A stretch of DNA of 64,000 bases, from the NCBI GenBank assembly GCA_029243025.1, contig JAQWSU010000045.1:620001-684000 (forward strand), given 5' to 3'. The number at the start of each line of letters is the position of its first letter. The stretch's first letter is position 1. Positions 43,418 through 53,202 of the stretch are shown here, piece after piece. The position numbers and the translations under genes were made by a program. The stretch is from Pirellulaceae bacterium. Lineage in GTDB: Bacteria > Planctomycetota > Planctomycetia > Pirellulales > Pirellulaceae. Below the pieces are notes generated by a model. It made no database searches, was not told the DNA's origin, and saw only the letters and a program-made list of their open reading frames with translations.

Positions 43418-45361
43418 CTACCCCGCGTCGTACTGCATGAGGACTTCGTCGGGTTTCAAACCGGCGATTGACTTGAAGCCACCGTCGACAATCTGCTGGC
43501 CAAGTTGGGTTACCGCGCGGAAGTAGCGATCCGAGGGGCGCTTTCCAGAGAGTTGTCGCCGAAGATCCTGGCAAAGAATGTCCGCTGCTGCATGAATGAC
43601 CTCATCATCGGAACGTGACGCATTCATACTCGTGCAGAGAATAATCACGTAATTTTGGATTCGAGCGGAAAGTTCGGACATTCTGCATTGACGATCAGCC
43701 AACTTGAGCTGATGTTTTTGCATCACGCCATTGATTTCCAAGGGACTTCTTTGCAACTGATCCGCTGCAAATTCGGCATGAGCTTTTAAAGCGGCCGGCA
43801 TTGAAGGCAAAGCCGCCTTGGGCTTCCCGCTGAACTTCTCGCTCAGATACCACTTCGCATAAGGGGTAATCACCTTGCGAAGCGCCCAGGCATGGGCCGG
43901 ATTAGCCGGATTAGGCTGTCGAATCCCTGCCGCTTGCAACGCTTTACCAATCGGCTCAAAGTAGGTTGTGCCGTGTTGTTTAACAAGCGATTTAAAGAAG
44001 GCCATCCCCAGCATCTCGCCTTCCCCTTCGTAAATACAGGGCGCCAGATATTCGTGAACATTGTCGCCAAACATATGGCCATGCAAGAACGATCGTCCAC
44101 CGTGGGTTTTCATGAACAACTCGATCGCCGCTTCTTTTTGCGTTTCGCTGCCAAAAATCTTGGCAATAATGCACTCCATTTCACCGCGGTAGCCTTTGTC
44201 GATTAATTGCGAGCACCAGGCAACCAAAGCATCACAACCAACGATCATTCCGGCCAATCGTCCCAGCCGTTTCTGCACTAATTCTCTCTTCGCAATCTTT
44301 TCACCATAGGTGACTCGGTAACCCGCCCAGGGCAACATGCTGGCCATCATCAGTCGCATCGTACCGGCAGCGTTCGCACATAAAGCAACGCGGCCTAGAT
44401 TGAGTCCGTGATAGGCAATTGTCAAACCGTTGCCACGTTTCGGTTCAAGCAGATTTTCTTTCGGCACCAAAAAGTCTTTGAAAATAATACCTTGATTGTA
44501 AGAGTGCTTCAAAGCCCACAATCCGTACTTACGGAGTTGGAACTGATCGTTCTCTTCGGCCGGCAGATCGCAGACGAGGACCGCCGGCGTGTTATCGATC
44601 AAACAGACCAATCCGATCGTGCGCCCGGGAATGACATTCGTGATGAACAGCTTTTCGCCATTCACCACGTAGTGATCGCCTTTGAGTTCGGCACGTGTTT
44701 TCAGAGCGGTGAGGTCCGATCCGGCACCCGGTTCGGTAAGCGCGAATGCCGACAAGCGTTCACCACTTGCTAAACGCGGAAGGAAACGCTGTTTTTGCTC
44801 TTCATTTCCAAAGGAACTAACCGGGTCAACAGCACCAATACAACCGTGGACCGAGGCAAGTCCAGCGATCGTCGGATCTGCAAGGGCCATCCGAGTCAAA
44901 AATGGCGCAAAGTCGCGGAAAGCGGTGCCCGAACCACCATAGTTCTTATCAACCAACAGGCCCCAATAGCCGACTTCACCCAACTCGTCCAAAACAACGG
45001 AGGGGATCTTTTTATTTTCATTCAGCAGTGTACCTGCGTCACGATGGCGGCTGACAACACCGACGGAGTCGTCCATCACCTTACGAATATCTGCCGGAGC
45101 TTCAGTTGATTCGCATTGGAACAGTTCGACCGGCAGCCCCCGATCCCAGACGGCCCGATGGGCCGGACTGTTGATCGTTTGATACTGAGGCTTAAAGAGT
45201 TGCTCAACGTTGTCATCCGCCGAGTCAATCACCCCGGTGCGGCGAGCCTCCTCCTCGCTCTTCCCCCCCAGCTTGAGGGCCGTTTCCGCGAACGACTCTC
45301 TTGGAGCATCATCGGCTGGGCTGGATTGATCAGATTCCGTACGCGAGGCGTCCAAGGTCAT
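43418..45361 (-). CDS. Acyl-CoA dehydrogenase family protein
   Basis: A 647-residue flavoenzyme, longer than the usual ~380 residues. It shows [21 protein letters not shown] (flavin and substrate site), [42 protein letters not shown] and [11 protein letters not shown], the last being the region near the catalytic Glu. A C-terminal helical extension of about 180 residues follows, as in very-long-chain-type enzymes. It oxidises acyl-CoA to trans-2-enoyl-CoA with FAD. The start at ATG 45361 has GGAAAGGAAAG in front, so the longer frame is rejected. It is the last gene of a minus-strand beta-oxidation operon. Confidence 0.9.
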   Translation of the reverse strand: MTLDASRTESDQSSPADDAPRESFAETALKLGGKSEEEARRTGVIDSADDNVEQLFKPQYQTINSPAHRAVWDRGLPVELFQCESTEAPADIRKVMDDSVGVVSRHRDAGTLLNENKKIPSVVLDELGEVGYWGLLVDKNYGGSGTAFRDFAPFLTRMALADPTIAGLASVHGCIGAVDPVSSFGNEEQKQRFLPRLASGERLSAFALTEPGAGSDLTALKTRAELKGDHYVVNGEKLFITNVIPGRTIGLVCLIDNTPAVLVCDLPAEENDQFQLRKYGLWALKHSYNQGIIFKDFLVPKENLLEPKRGNGLTIAYHGLNLGRVALCANAAGTMRLMMASMLPWAGYRVTYGEKIAKRELVQKRLGRLAGMIVGCDALVAWCSQLIDKGYRGEMECIIAKIFGSETQKEAAIELFMKTHGGRSFLHGHMFGDNVHEYLAPCIYEGEGEMLGMAFFKSLVKQHGTTYFEPIGKALQAAGIRQPNPANPAHAWALRKVITPYAKWYLSEKFSGKPKAALPSMPAALKAHAEFAADQLQRSPLEINGVMQKHQLKLADRQCRMSELSARIQNYVIILCTSMNASRSDDEVIHAAADILCQDLRRQLSGKRPSDRYFRAVTQLGQQIVDGGFKSIAGLKPDEVLMQYDAG

Positions 45362-45540
45362 GTTCTTTCCTTTCCCGAGATCGCTGCCCCCCGCGAACGA
45401 CTCAGCGTCGTAAACGCGAAAGGGCCTACTATTCATCATATTCTGGTAGCCGACGAAGGTGAAGCAATGGCACGATCATCGAACCCCGTTCTCAGCCCTA
45501 ATTCCCTTCGGGACCCGCTCCTCCAGTTTGTCGACAAATG

Positions 45541-46698
45541 TTAAATTCGCTGAAAAACTGTGGCAATTCCTTGCCCGGCGCCTATGCACATCGTTGCCAG
45601 TCCATACTCCACATCCTCATCGACCATGGCATGAATCAGGGTGGTCGCAATTCGAGCGCCGCTGGCCCCTAAGGGATGCCCGATGGCAATCGAACCGCCT
45701 CGCACATTGACGCGATCTGCATCGAGTTTCAACATTTGCATGCAAGCCAGTGCTTGTGCGGCGAACGCCTCATTCAACTCAATCAGACCAATATCGCTTA
45801 GTTCCAATCCAGCTCGCTTCAGAACTTTGTTCGTGGCTGGCACCGGCCCGGTCCCCATTACGGAGGGTTCCACACCTGCGACGGCAGTGCCAACGATGCG
45901 AACCAAAGGCTTAAGTCCCAACTCGTCTGCCGACTCCTGCGACATGATTAGCAAGGCTGCAGCACCGTCGTTAAGCGGCGAACTGTTACCAGCCGTGACC
46001 GTGCCCATTTTTGGCATAAAGGCCGGATTCAATTTGGACAACGCCTCGATATTCGAATCCGCTCGAACACATTGATCGCGATTCGCCAGGATTTGATCCC
46101 CCTCCTCGTCCAACGCGTAGGTAGGAACAATCTCGGCTGCGAACAACCCTTTATCGTGAGCCGCAATGGCCAGTTGGTGACTGCGCAAGGCGAATTCATC
46201 CTGCTGCTCGCGCGTGATCCCATTAGTTTGCGCCAGGAATTCGGCCGTAACGCCCATCATCATCGCTCCCTTGGATGTTCGCCGAAACATCTTGGGATTT
46301 AAGTCCAAACCATAATCCATGGGCAAGTGCTGCATGTGCTCCAAACCCCCGACGATTTGCACATCCTCAAAGCCAGCCATGATGGCGTGAGTCCCTTGAT
46401 TGAGTGCTTGCAGACTACTCCCACAAAGCCGGTTAATCGTGGCCCCCCCGGTTTCGACGGGTAGGCCAGCCATCAGCGCCACATTTCGAGCCACATTCAA
46501 ACCTTGTTCCATGGTCTGTTGAGTGTTCCCCAGAATGACGTCCTCGATCACAGCCGGATCGACACCTGAGCGTTCCATCAAGGCGCCGATGCAGGAGACA
46601 GCCAAATCATCACTACGGATGTGGCGATAGTAACCTCGCTCTGGATGGGCTCGGCCAACCGGGGTTCGCACGCAATCAACGACGACAGCGTTTCTCAT
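45541..46698 (-). CDS. fadA: Acetyl-CoA acyltransferase (3-ketoacyl-CoA thiolase)
   Basis: A 385-residue thiolase. The nucleophile is Cys92 in NRLCGSSLQALN; GHPLGASGARI carries the His, and CIGAGQGIATVF the second Cys. The usual NEAFAAQALA motif is present. It cleaves 3-ketoacyl-CoA to acetyl-CoA and a shortened acyl-CoA, the last beta-oxidation step. It sits between the fused hydratase/dehydrogenase, 75 bp upstream, and the acyl-CoA dehydrogenase, 180 bp downstream, so all three steps are covered by this operon. Confidence 0.95.
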   Translation of the reverse strand: MRNAVVVDCVRTPVGRAHPERGYYRHIRSDDLAVSCIGALMERSGVDPAVIEDVILGNTQQTMEQGLNVARNVALMAGLPVETGGATINRLCGSSLQALNQGTHAIMAGFEDVQIVGGLEHMQHLPMDYGLDLNPKMFRRTSKGAMMMGVTAEFLAQTNGITREQQDEFALRSHQLAIAAHDKGLFAAEIVPTYALDEEGDQILANRDQCVRADSNIEALSKLNPAFMPKMGTVTAGNSSPLNDGAAALLIMSQESADELGLKPLVRIVGTAVAGVEPSVMGTGPVPATNKVLKRAGLELSDIGLIELNEAFAAQALACMQMLKLDADRVNVRGGSIAIGHPLGASGARIATTLIHAMVDEDVEYGLATMCIGAGQGIATVFQRI

Positions 46699-46773
46699 TT
46701 CGATCTCCTTGATGCACCGCTCATCAAGAACGGCAGTTTTTTGTCAGCAACGGGGAGCAGAATTCCAAATCGC

Positions 46774-48909
46774 TCAGTCATAAAACTTACGTCCTTCAGC
46801 CGCCATCTCGAGCAGCAAAGGAGTGGGTTCGGCACGAGCCCCCATGTCTTCCAACGGCTTCAGCAACTCCACGATTTCGGCAGCCCCAAGGGTGTCAGCC
46901 CAGTAGAGCAATCCGCCTTTGAACGGAGGAAATCCGACACCAAAAATGAGCCCCAGATCGACGTCGCGCACATTGCGAACGAGCTTTTCTTCTAGAATAC
47001 GCGTCGCTTCCAGCAGCATCGGCAAAAACAGCCGTGATTCAATTTGTTGAGCATTGAATTCACGCCGCTCCGACCTCATGTAAGGTTCCACGAAATTCGC
47101 TAATTCCGGATCGGGCTCAGAACGTCCCTTCTTGTTTTGGTAAGAGAAAAATCCGAGGCCCGACTTTCGTCCCAACCGCCCTGCCTTGACCAACGCCGGC
47201 AGAATGGGTGATGCTTCGATTCGATCGGGAAAGGCTTCCCACATCGTGCGTCCAGCATAAAAAGCCGTATCCAAACCGACCATATCGTACAACGTGATCG
47301 GTCCCATCGGCATCCCGAATTGCTTCGCCACTCTTTCAATCAGTTTAATTTCAGCGCCTTCCACAATCAGCTCAAGCGCTTCGTTCATGTAGGGCAAAAG
47401 CAGCCGATTGACCAGAAAACCGGGGCCATCGTTGACGACAATAGGTGACTTGCCCAGCCGTTTGGCATAGTTTACGGCTGTGGCAACCGTTTCATCGCTA
47501 GTTTGTTCGCCACGAATCACCTCAACCAGCTTCATCCGTCGTACCGGGTTGAAAAAGTGAATACCGCAAAATCGATCTGGACGTTTCAGCCCTTGGGCCA
47601 ACTGAGTGATAGGAATCGTTGAGGTGTTGGAAGCCAAAATCGCGTCGTCACGTAATTGAGGCTCAAGCCGGCTATAGATCTGACGTTTAACGTCGGCATT
47701 CTCAACGACCGCTTCAATCACGATATCTGCCGCAGCTACCTCGGTGTCTGATTCAGTCGCGTTCAGCAGAGGCGCGAATTCGACCATTCGATCGATGTCG
47801 GGCTTGCGCGTCTTCTTGTTGTATGCAACTTCATCGAGAATCCCCTTAACGCCTTGCTGCAGTGCAGCCTGATTTGCGTCGGCCAGCGCTGTGGGAGTGC
47901 GACGTTTGACATTTGCTGCAGCAATCCCTGCCCCCATGATCCCCGCACCAATCACCGCCGCTGCTTTTATCTCTCGCGGCGCAATATCACCATCGACCCC
48001 CGGGTCTTTTTTGTTTCGATCCGTCAGGAAGAAAACGTTCAAGAGGGACCCGTTAATGGGTGAACCGAACAGCTGGGCCATACCCTCCGCTTCCAACTCT
48101 AAAGCGGCATTCACATCCAAACCGGCTCCACCCAACATGACTTCGAGTGCAGCCAAAGGCGCTGGATACTGACCTTTTGTCTGTTGCTGGATGAGTGCCG
48201 AAGCCGTCGCTCCCAAGAAACCCAGTTCTGTTTCACTAATATCGACGGGCGATGACCACAAAATCCGATCTTTCAGGTACTGTCCCGATTGTTGCTCGCT
48301 CCGCACCAACCGGATGCCTGATTCCTGCAAACGTTCCACCGGGACAACGTTGCTAACCCATCCCAAAGCATAGGCCTCTTCCGCACCAATCGAAGCACCA
48401 CCCGTGACTAACTCGACCGCGTTCGAAAGACCCACCATCCTTGGCGTTCGCGCTGTTCCGCCCCATCCTGGAAACAGACCCAGTTTGACTTCCGGAAAGC
48501 CTATCTCCGTCTTCGGCCCGTCACTCATGATGCGACGATCGCACCACATCGAGAGCTCAGCACCTCCCCCTACGCAGATGCCATCGATCGCCGCAACCGT
48601 TACGAAAGGAACTTCGGCAAGGCGTTGAAACAGCTTTTGACCCAATCGACACTTCTCAACAATTGCATCTTTCGGAGCATCCAGAGACTGCACAAATTCC
48701 CGCAAATCGGCACCCGCGATGAAAATCCCGGGCTTCGCCGAAATGATCACGAGCCCTTGCAGTGCTGGATTCTCTTCCAGACGATCAATATTGACGGAAA
48801 GCTCTTCTAAAATCCCTCGAGAAAGTATGTTGGCTCCTTTACCCGGCATGTCCAACGTCAGAACTGCAATATCCGACTCGGGAAAGGAAAGCTTCATCGA
48901 TGTGGCCAT
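46774..48909 (-). CDS. fadJ: Fused enoyl-CoA hydratase/3-hydroxyacyl-CoA dehydrogenase
   Basis: A 711-residue bifunctional enzyme. The crotonase domain (about 1-280) carries GIFIAGADLREFV and GICVGGGAELSMWCD, then EIGFPEVKLGLFPGWGGT with the second Glu. The dehydrogenase part begins at AAVIGAGIMGAGIAAANV and has SNTSTIPIT, GIHFFNPVRRMKLVEVI (catalytic His) and NDGPGFLVNRLL. It hydrates enoyl-CoA and oxidises the product with NAD. ATG 48909 was preferred; the 17 extra residues of the longer frame are not conserved. Calling it fadJ rather than fadB is a best fit. Confidence 0.92.
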   Translation of the reverse strand: MATSMKLSFPESDIAVLTLDMPGKGANILSRGILEELSVNIDRLEENPALQGLVIISAKPGIFIAGADLREFVQSLDAPKDAIVEKCRLGQKLFQRLAEVPFVTVAAIDGICVGGGAELSMWCDRRIMSDGPKTEIGFPEVKLGLFPGWGGTARTPRMVGLSNAVELVTGGASIGAEEAYALGWVSNVVPVERLQESGIRLVRSEQQSGQYLKDRILWSSPVDISETELGFLGATASALIQQQTKGQYPAPLAALEVMLGGAGLDVNAALELEAEGMAQLFGSPINGSLLNVFFLTDRNKKDPGVDGDIAPREIKAAAVIGAGIMGAGIAAANVKRRTPTALADANQAALQQGVKGILDEVAYNKKTRKPDIDRMVEFAPLLNATESDTEVAAADIVIEAVVENADVKRQIYSRLEPQLRDDAILASNTSTIPITQLAQGLKRPDRFCGIHFFNPVRRMKLVEVIRGEQTSDETVATAVNYAKRLGKSPIVVNDGPGFLVNRLLLPYMNEALELIVEGAEIKLIERVAKQFGMPMGPITLYDMVGLDTAFYAGRTMWEAFPDRIEASPILPALVKAGRLGRKSGLGFFSYQNKKGRSEPDPELANFVEPYMRSERREFNAQQIESRLFLPMLLEATRILEEKLVRNVRDVDLGLIFGVGFPPFKGGLLYWADTLGAAEIVELLKPLEDMGARAEPTPLLLEMAAEGRKFYD

Positions 48910-49292
48910 AGCACGCCCCGTTTGATTCCTTGGGTTTGAGATGCGCCATGCTCGACACATCTACTCGCAATCCAAATTTGCTAGTCGAAATGGGAAATAA
49001 GACCCAACTTGCCCTTTTGACCGAGCTCCAAAATTTCGCCTAGTAATAATATCCGCAATCTGTGTGAAATCGAGCAGACTAAATAGATCGTACGGACCAA
49101 ATTCCTCGCGTCAACGCTTCGCAAACCATCTAGCCTCACTAATCCAAAGTGTTTACCGTGTCGTTAAGTTCGTCAGGCTATTCGTAGTCGATCAAATCCG
49201 ACATCATCTCAACCCCAAACCCGAAGCTTACGTTCGCTGACGAGCAGACGGTCTGGGACGGAAGCACGATATCTTTGAACTGCGAGAAAAAA
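48910..49292. other. Divergent intergenic region, fadJ / DUF4430 gene
   Basis: About 380 bp between divergent genes. It is AT-rich near 49040-49110 and should hold promoters for both sides. A search by eye for a cobalamin-riboswitch B12 box, prompted by the DUF4430 gene, found none. Confidence 0.4.
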
Positions 49293-49709
49293 ATGCATCG
49301 AATAACTGGCCGCTGTCTCGGCACCAGCATTCTTGTACTCTGCCTATTCTGCTGGCCGAATTCCACCAAGACACTCGTTTTTGCCGCGGAAGATGCGCAA
49401 ACCGTCAAGTTGATCATCGATTACGGGGACGGGGTGGAAAAGCATTTCCCACAACTCAAATGGGCCGCTAAAATAACGGTTTTTGAGCTCATGCAACAAG
49501 CCAGCCAGCACCCTCGCGGAATCCAATTCAAACACCAGGGACGAGGATCAACCGTCTTGCTGACCCAGATTGACGAGCTGAAAAACCAAGGTGGAACGGC
49601 CCAGAATTGGATCTATCGAGTCAACCAAAAACTGGGGAATCGCAGCATCGGAATTCAAGAGCTGAAACCGGGTGACACCATCTTGTGGAAATTCGAGCCA
49701 TATCAGTAG
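49293..49709 (+). CDS. Exported DUF4430-domain protein
   Basis: A 138-residue protein with a signal peptide (RCLGTSILVLCLFCWPNSTKTLVFA) and one DUF4430 domain (KLIIDYGDGVEKHF, ITVFELMQQASQH, TAQNWIYRVNQKLGN, ELKPGDTILWKFEPYQ). This domain is the transcobalamin/intrinsic-factor C-terminal-like fold, often seen in bacterial surface proteins linked to uptake. The frame begins at a TTG (49275), but ATG 49293 is the first good start. It is followed 56 bp on by a DUF6580 membrane protein, supporting a joint role in uptake of a small molecule (inference). Confidence 0.75.
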   Translation: MHRITGRCLGTSILVLCLFCWPNSTKTLVFAAEDAQTVKLIIDYGDGVEKHFPQLKWAAKITVFELMQQASQHPRGIQFKHQGRGSTVLLTQIDELKNQGGTAQNWIYRVNQKLGNRSIGIQELKPGDTILWKFEPYQ

Positions 49710-49765
49710 AATTCGGGCTCGAGCCCGTGACCAATCGCGCCGCCTGAGAAGGAGCATCGGATTAA

Positions 49766-50347
49766 GTGAAACAACGCACCGAACAAATTCTGGTCTTTGG
49801 AATTCTGGTTGCCGCTTGCGTGGGATTACGTCTGTATTTCCAAACCATTCCAAATTTTGCCCCGGTCGCTGCTGTCGCCCTGTTTGCTGGCTACTTTTTT
49901 AAATCCCGCCGGCTTGCAGTTTTGGCTCCGATCACGGCGATGGCGATCAGTGATCAGTTCACGGGAGCTTATCAACCGATCCTCATGGCCACCGTCTATG
50001 GCTGCCTGGCGGTTCCCGCCTTGGTGGGTGGCCCTTTGCGTCAGAAACTTTCTCAGAGAGGTCCGATCGCCTGCTCGCTCACTCTTTTGAGTTGTAGCTT
50101 GGCCTCCTCGTTGCTTTTTTTCCTGGCAACCAACCTTGCCACCTGGCTCGTAACACCCTGGTATCCGCGTACAATCGCCGGTTTGACCCAGTGCCTCATA
50201 AGTGCCGTACCGTTCTTTCGCTACACACTCATGGGTGACCTCTTTTTTGCCGCTGCCCTGTTCGGAAGCTATGCGGCCATCTGTCAGCTAGTCACGAGCC
50301 ACCGACGGCCAATGCAAACGAATCCGATGGCAATGCAGAAGAGCTAA
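49766..50347 (+). CDS. DUF6580-family integral membrane protein
   Basis: A 193-residue membrane protein with about 5-6 hydrophobic segments: ILVFGILVAACVGLRLYF, NFAPVAAVALFAGYFF, LAVLAPITAMAISDQF, then further helices including FLATNLATWLVTPWY. The pattern matches DUF6580, annotated as a putative transport family and similar in size and topology to ECF-type substrate-binding components (family knowledge). The start is GTG 49766, with AGAAGGAG upstream. It is paired with the preceding DUF4430 protein. The substrate is unknown; a vitamin is one guess. No ATPase partner is adjacent. Confidence 0.7.
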   Translation: MKQRTEQILVFGILVAACVGLRLYFQTIPNFAPVAAVALFAGYFFKSRRLAVLAPITAMAISDQFTGAYQPILMATVYGCLAVPALVGGPLRQKLSQRGPIACSLTLLSCSLASSLLFFLATNLATWLVTPWYPRTIAGLTQCLISAVPFFRYTLMGDLFFAAALFGSYAAICQLVTSHRRPMQTNPMAMQKS

Positions 50348-50488
50348 TCGTTGCCATCGATGACCGACCAATTCGATTGAGCGATTTAGCGTGGCTCAAT
50401 TGTCCCAACTCGAAGCCGCGGCTTTTGCCCAAGGAAGTCTGCAGAAAGCTTCGTTTACCCGAGCGTCCGAACTCAACCCTCCGACAGG

Positions 50489-51757
50489 TTATTGGATGGC
50501 TTGTTCCAACTGCATGGCGGGAGGACCGATCTTCTCGAGCAACTGCTGAGGAGTCGTCGTCTCAGGATTGTCATCCAGCTGCCGTTCAATGGCGTCAATC
50601 TGGGAATTGATGGATGCGACGAGCGTTGTCTGATCGCTGGCCGCCGCCCCCACACCTTTCAATCCAACTTTGACACAGCCAAGATTGTGCTTCAACACTC
50701 GGCGTGCTTGTACGACGGCTGGATTCGCCTCAACCTGCTGTGCCTCCAAACCAAATCGAGGTCGGTTCGCATCGGGATCGACCGGGTTCTCTTCCTCGTG
50801 TCGTTTGATCCGTTGAATCTCTTCCACACATGCCGTCAGAGCAACATTGCCCAATCCCTTAATGATTGCCTCGCCATCGAGATTCTTCGCATTGCGATAA
50901 TCCAGCTCTCCCAACGATTCAGCCGCCGCACATCGAACCCAAAGCGGTAGCTTCTGATCGGCGACAACCTGTTGAATCGAACCAGCCGCCCCACTCAGTC
51001 CCACGGCACCCAGCGTTTCAATCGCCAAACGCATTTTCCAATAATGAGCGTCGTGATCCAGATCATTGGCCGGTACCGGGGCTTTGATAATGGCCAGCAT
51101 TGGAGGCACGATTTCCTTGTCAGCACCCCGCTTTCCATTGGCCCTTAACAACTGAGCTTGTCGGCGCAAACCAATCATCGCGGCAACTTGAACTGCCTGA
51201 GGCTGTTTATTTCGAGGATTGATCAACTTCAGTAAGAACTCTCGAGCAGGTGCGTAGGGTACGGCGTAAGGATTGCCGTTCACACGTGCCTCGGTCTCAT
51301 TGAGATTACCTAAGATCAAGACCGCATTGTAACGACAGGCGGGGTTGTAGTTTCCGGTAGAAAGTGACTTCAACGTCTTGAAAACAATTTCGTCGCGGAT
51401 GTAGTTATGAAGCGACGGCTTCTCACGAACCGCTTCCAACTGCTTGGCAATTTCAGTCCGCCATTTCGGAAACTGATCCGGACGATCGGCGGCGGATGGA
51501 AGCGTCATCGCGGCAAAAATACAAAGTCCATACCACCGTTTGAGTGCTCTTTGATCTTCCTGCGTCAGCGGTCCATCGGAGACAAAAACGCGACGTACGT
51601 CGCGTTTGGCAGCCGACACCTGCTTTGCGTCCGTAATCGCACTCGCCGCCCGCTTATAAGATTCCCCTTGGGCAGTGGCGTGACTCGTCGTTGACGCCAA
51701 AATCGCTGTGATTAGACAAACCTGCAACCACTTAGCAAGAGACGGTGACTTCATCAT
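50489..51757 (-). CDS. Secreted HEAT-repeat protein
   Basis: A 422-residue protein with a signal peptide (KWLQVCLITAILASTTSHATAQG) and helical HEAT-type repeats: PACRYNAVLILGNLNE, AVQVAAMIGLRRQAQLL, KMRLAIETLGAVGLSG and LPLWVRCAAAESLGELDY. No catalytic motif is seen. Such proteins are abundant in planctomycetes and likely act as protein-binding scaffolds outside the cytoplasm. It converges on the DUF6580 gene and is divergent from the next small gene. Confidence 0.75.
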   Translation of the reverse strand: MMKSPSLAKWLQVCLITAILASTTSHATAQGESYKRAASAITDAKQVSAAKRDVRRVFVSDGPLTQEDQRALKRWYGLCIFAAMTLPSAADRPDQFPKWRTEIAKQLEAVREKPSLHNYIRDEIVFKTLKSLSTGNYNPACRYNAVLILGNLNETEARVNGNPYAVPYAPAREFLLKLINPRNKQPQAVQVAAMIGLRRQAQLLRANGKRGADKEIVPPMLAIIKAPVPANDLDHDAHYWKMRLAIETLGAVGLSGAAGSIQQVVADQKLPLWVRCAAAESLGELDYRNAKNLDGEAIIKGLGNVALTACVEEIQRIKRHEEENPVDPDANRPRFGLEAQQVEANPAVVQARRVLKHNLGCVKVGLKGVGAAASDQTTLVASINSQIDAIERQLDDNPETTTPQQLLEKIGPPAMQLEQAIQ

Positions 51758-52015
51758 GGCAACTCCAGGCGCAAAGACGGGGCAGGGACCGTGTTAACGG
51801 TAGGATACCTTGAGTCCAGCGAAAATTCTGTTCCGAAAAGCAAAGGAGAATGTCCTATCCTCCCAGAGTACTCAAAGGCAAACTTTCATGTCAACGATCG
51901 AGTAGTCCGTTTGACAGCAATCGCGGCCATCCCGTACATTGGGTATTATCCAGTCGGATACACGTAAGTTCAAACCATGAAAAGATTTCCGGGCATCTAA
52001 GGCCCGCTCACAACG

Positions 52016-52501
52016 ATGACTGAATTCGAAAAGCGACTCTCAAAAGCGATCGAACGCGGTAGCTACCGAAATGCGGAACGGGCGCGAAAGGCCAAGGAAA
52101 AGGCCCTTTCCGAGGAAGAGTTAAAAAATCTGCACACGAAGTACCGGTTGGAATTCTCCGAACATATCGAAGAGTGCATGAAACAACTTCCTAACCATTT
52201 CCCCGGTTTTCAGCACGAGTCCATCTATGGTGATCGCGGATGGGGCGCTGCCTGTAGCCGGGATGACCTCGGCCCCGGTAATGCGGGTCGCCGCGCCAAC
52301 TACTACAGCCGTTTGGAGATGAGTATTCGGCCGTTCTCGGACTATCACGTGGTCGATCTGGCCGCAAAGGCAACCATTCGTAATAAAGAAGTTTTCAGTC
52401 GCTCTCATTTCCAGTTGCTGAACGAAGTGGACACCGATACTTTCCTGCATCTGATTGATGTCTGGATTCTCGAATATGCGGAACTTTACGCGGCATCCTA
52501 A
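52016..52501 (+). CDS. Conserved hypothetical protein
   Basis: A 161-residue soluble protein of unknown function. It begins with a charged helical segment (EFEKRLSKAIERGSYRNAERARKAKEK over its first 30 residues), then HIEECMKQLPNHFPGF and a globular part with YYSRLEMSIRPFSDYHVVDLAAKATIRNKEVF. No known catalytic motif was found, and there is no signal peptide or membrane segment. It starts at ATG 52016 and is followed closely by a membrane protein on the same strand, so they may form a pair. Confidence 0.7.
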   Translation: MTEFEKRLSKAIERGSYRNAERARKAKEKALSEEELKNLHTKYRLEFSEHIEECMKQLPNHFPGFQHESIYGDRGWGAACSRDDLGPGNAGRRANYYSRLEMSIRPFSDYHVVDLAAKATIRNKEVFSRSHFQLLNEVDTDTFLHLIDVWILEYAELYAAS

Positions 52502-52532
52502 AAGGGTTGCCGTGTAGGAATTGGGTTCACTC

Positions 52533-53189
52533 GTGACCCCGGCATCGGATCACCAACTCAACCAGCGTCTTGGCATTGGTCACTTCATTCTTTGGACCAG
52601 TTGTTGTGCCGTTTTTTTCGCAGTCTCAAAACACGCCGCGCCGGATCGTTGGGTCGCGCCAATCGGCATCCTGCTGTTATCGTTAATAGCCGGTATCTAC
52701 GGCACATGCTGGGCTGGCTGCCTGATCGTCGTCTATCGCTGTATTCGCTTTTCACGGCCACAAATTCAACCGGGCGAATGGCTCTTGTTCTGTCTCGGCC
52801 TGATTCTCACCGTTGAAATTCTGACCAACCAGTTCCCCCCCCATTTCATTTTCAGCAAGGCAGCTTTGCAAATTGCCACCGCCTGCGGAGCGTTGGTCAT
52901 CCCAACCCTCAGTCGCCAACTGGCCACGCGTTGGAAGTTGCTTTTCATCGGTTTCGTCATCGCTTATGCCGGCCCACTTTACCTCGTTTTTGGGGAAAGC
53001 ATCGGCTTTCCCGTAGGCCTGCAATTTGCCAAATGGTCCACTAGCGTGATGTGGGTTCGCCCTTTTCTCCTGGCAATAATGTTGTCCGCCGTCGTCATAC
53101 GAGACGCTCAACAAAAGCAGCCCTACGGTTGGAGCCATTGGCTAGGCATCGCTTGTACAGCCTGTTGGATCGCAAGCAAGTGGCTGTAG
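52533..53189 (+). CDS. Predicted multi-pass membrane protein
   Basis: A 218-residue protein with about 6-7 hydrophobic segments (LGIGHFILWTSCCAVFFAV, WVAPIGILLLSLIAGIYG, LLFCLGLILTVEILT, FIGFVIAYAGPLYLVF and others). No family was recognised. A GTG at 52533 was chosen as start because AGGAA lies 12 bp upstream; TTG 52521 is an alternative. It begins 31 bp after the hypothetical gene at 52016 and converges on a beta-propeller gene. Confidence 0.6.
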   Translation: MTPASDHQLNQRLGIGHFILWTSCCAVFFAVSKHAAPDRWVAPIGILLLSLIAGIYGTCWAGCLIVVYRCIRFSRPQIQPGEWLLFCLGLILTVEILTNQFPPHFIFSKAALQIATACGALVIPTLSRQLATRWKLLFIGFVIAYAGPLYLVFGESIGFPVGLQFAKWSTSVMWVRPFLLAIMLSAVVIRDAQQKQPYGWSHWLGIACTACWIASKWL

Positions 53190-53202
53190 TACAAACCGCT
53201 TA

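Noticed and set aside
48910-49292. Cobalamin riboswitch upstream of the DUF4430 gene
   Set aside because: The conserved B12-box pattern was not found on either strand.
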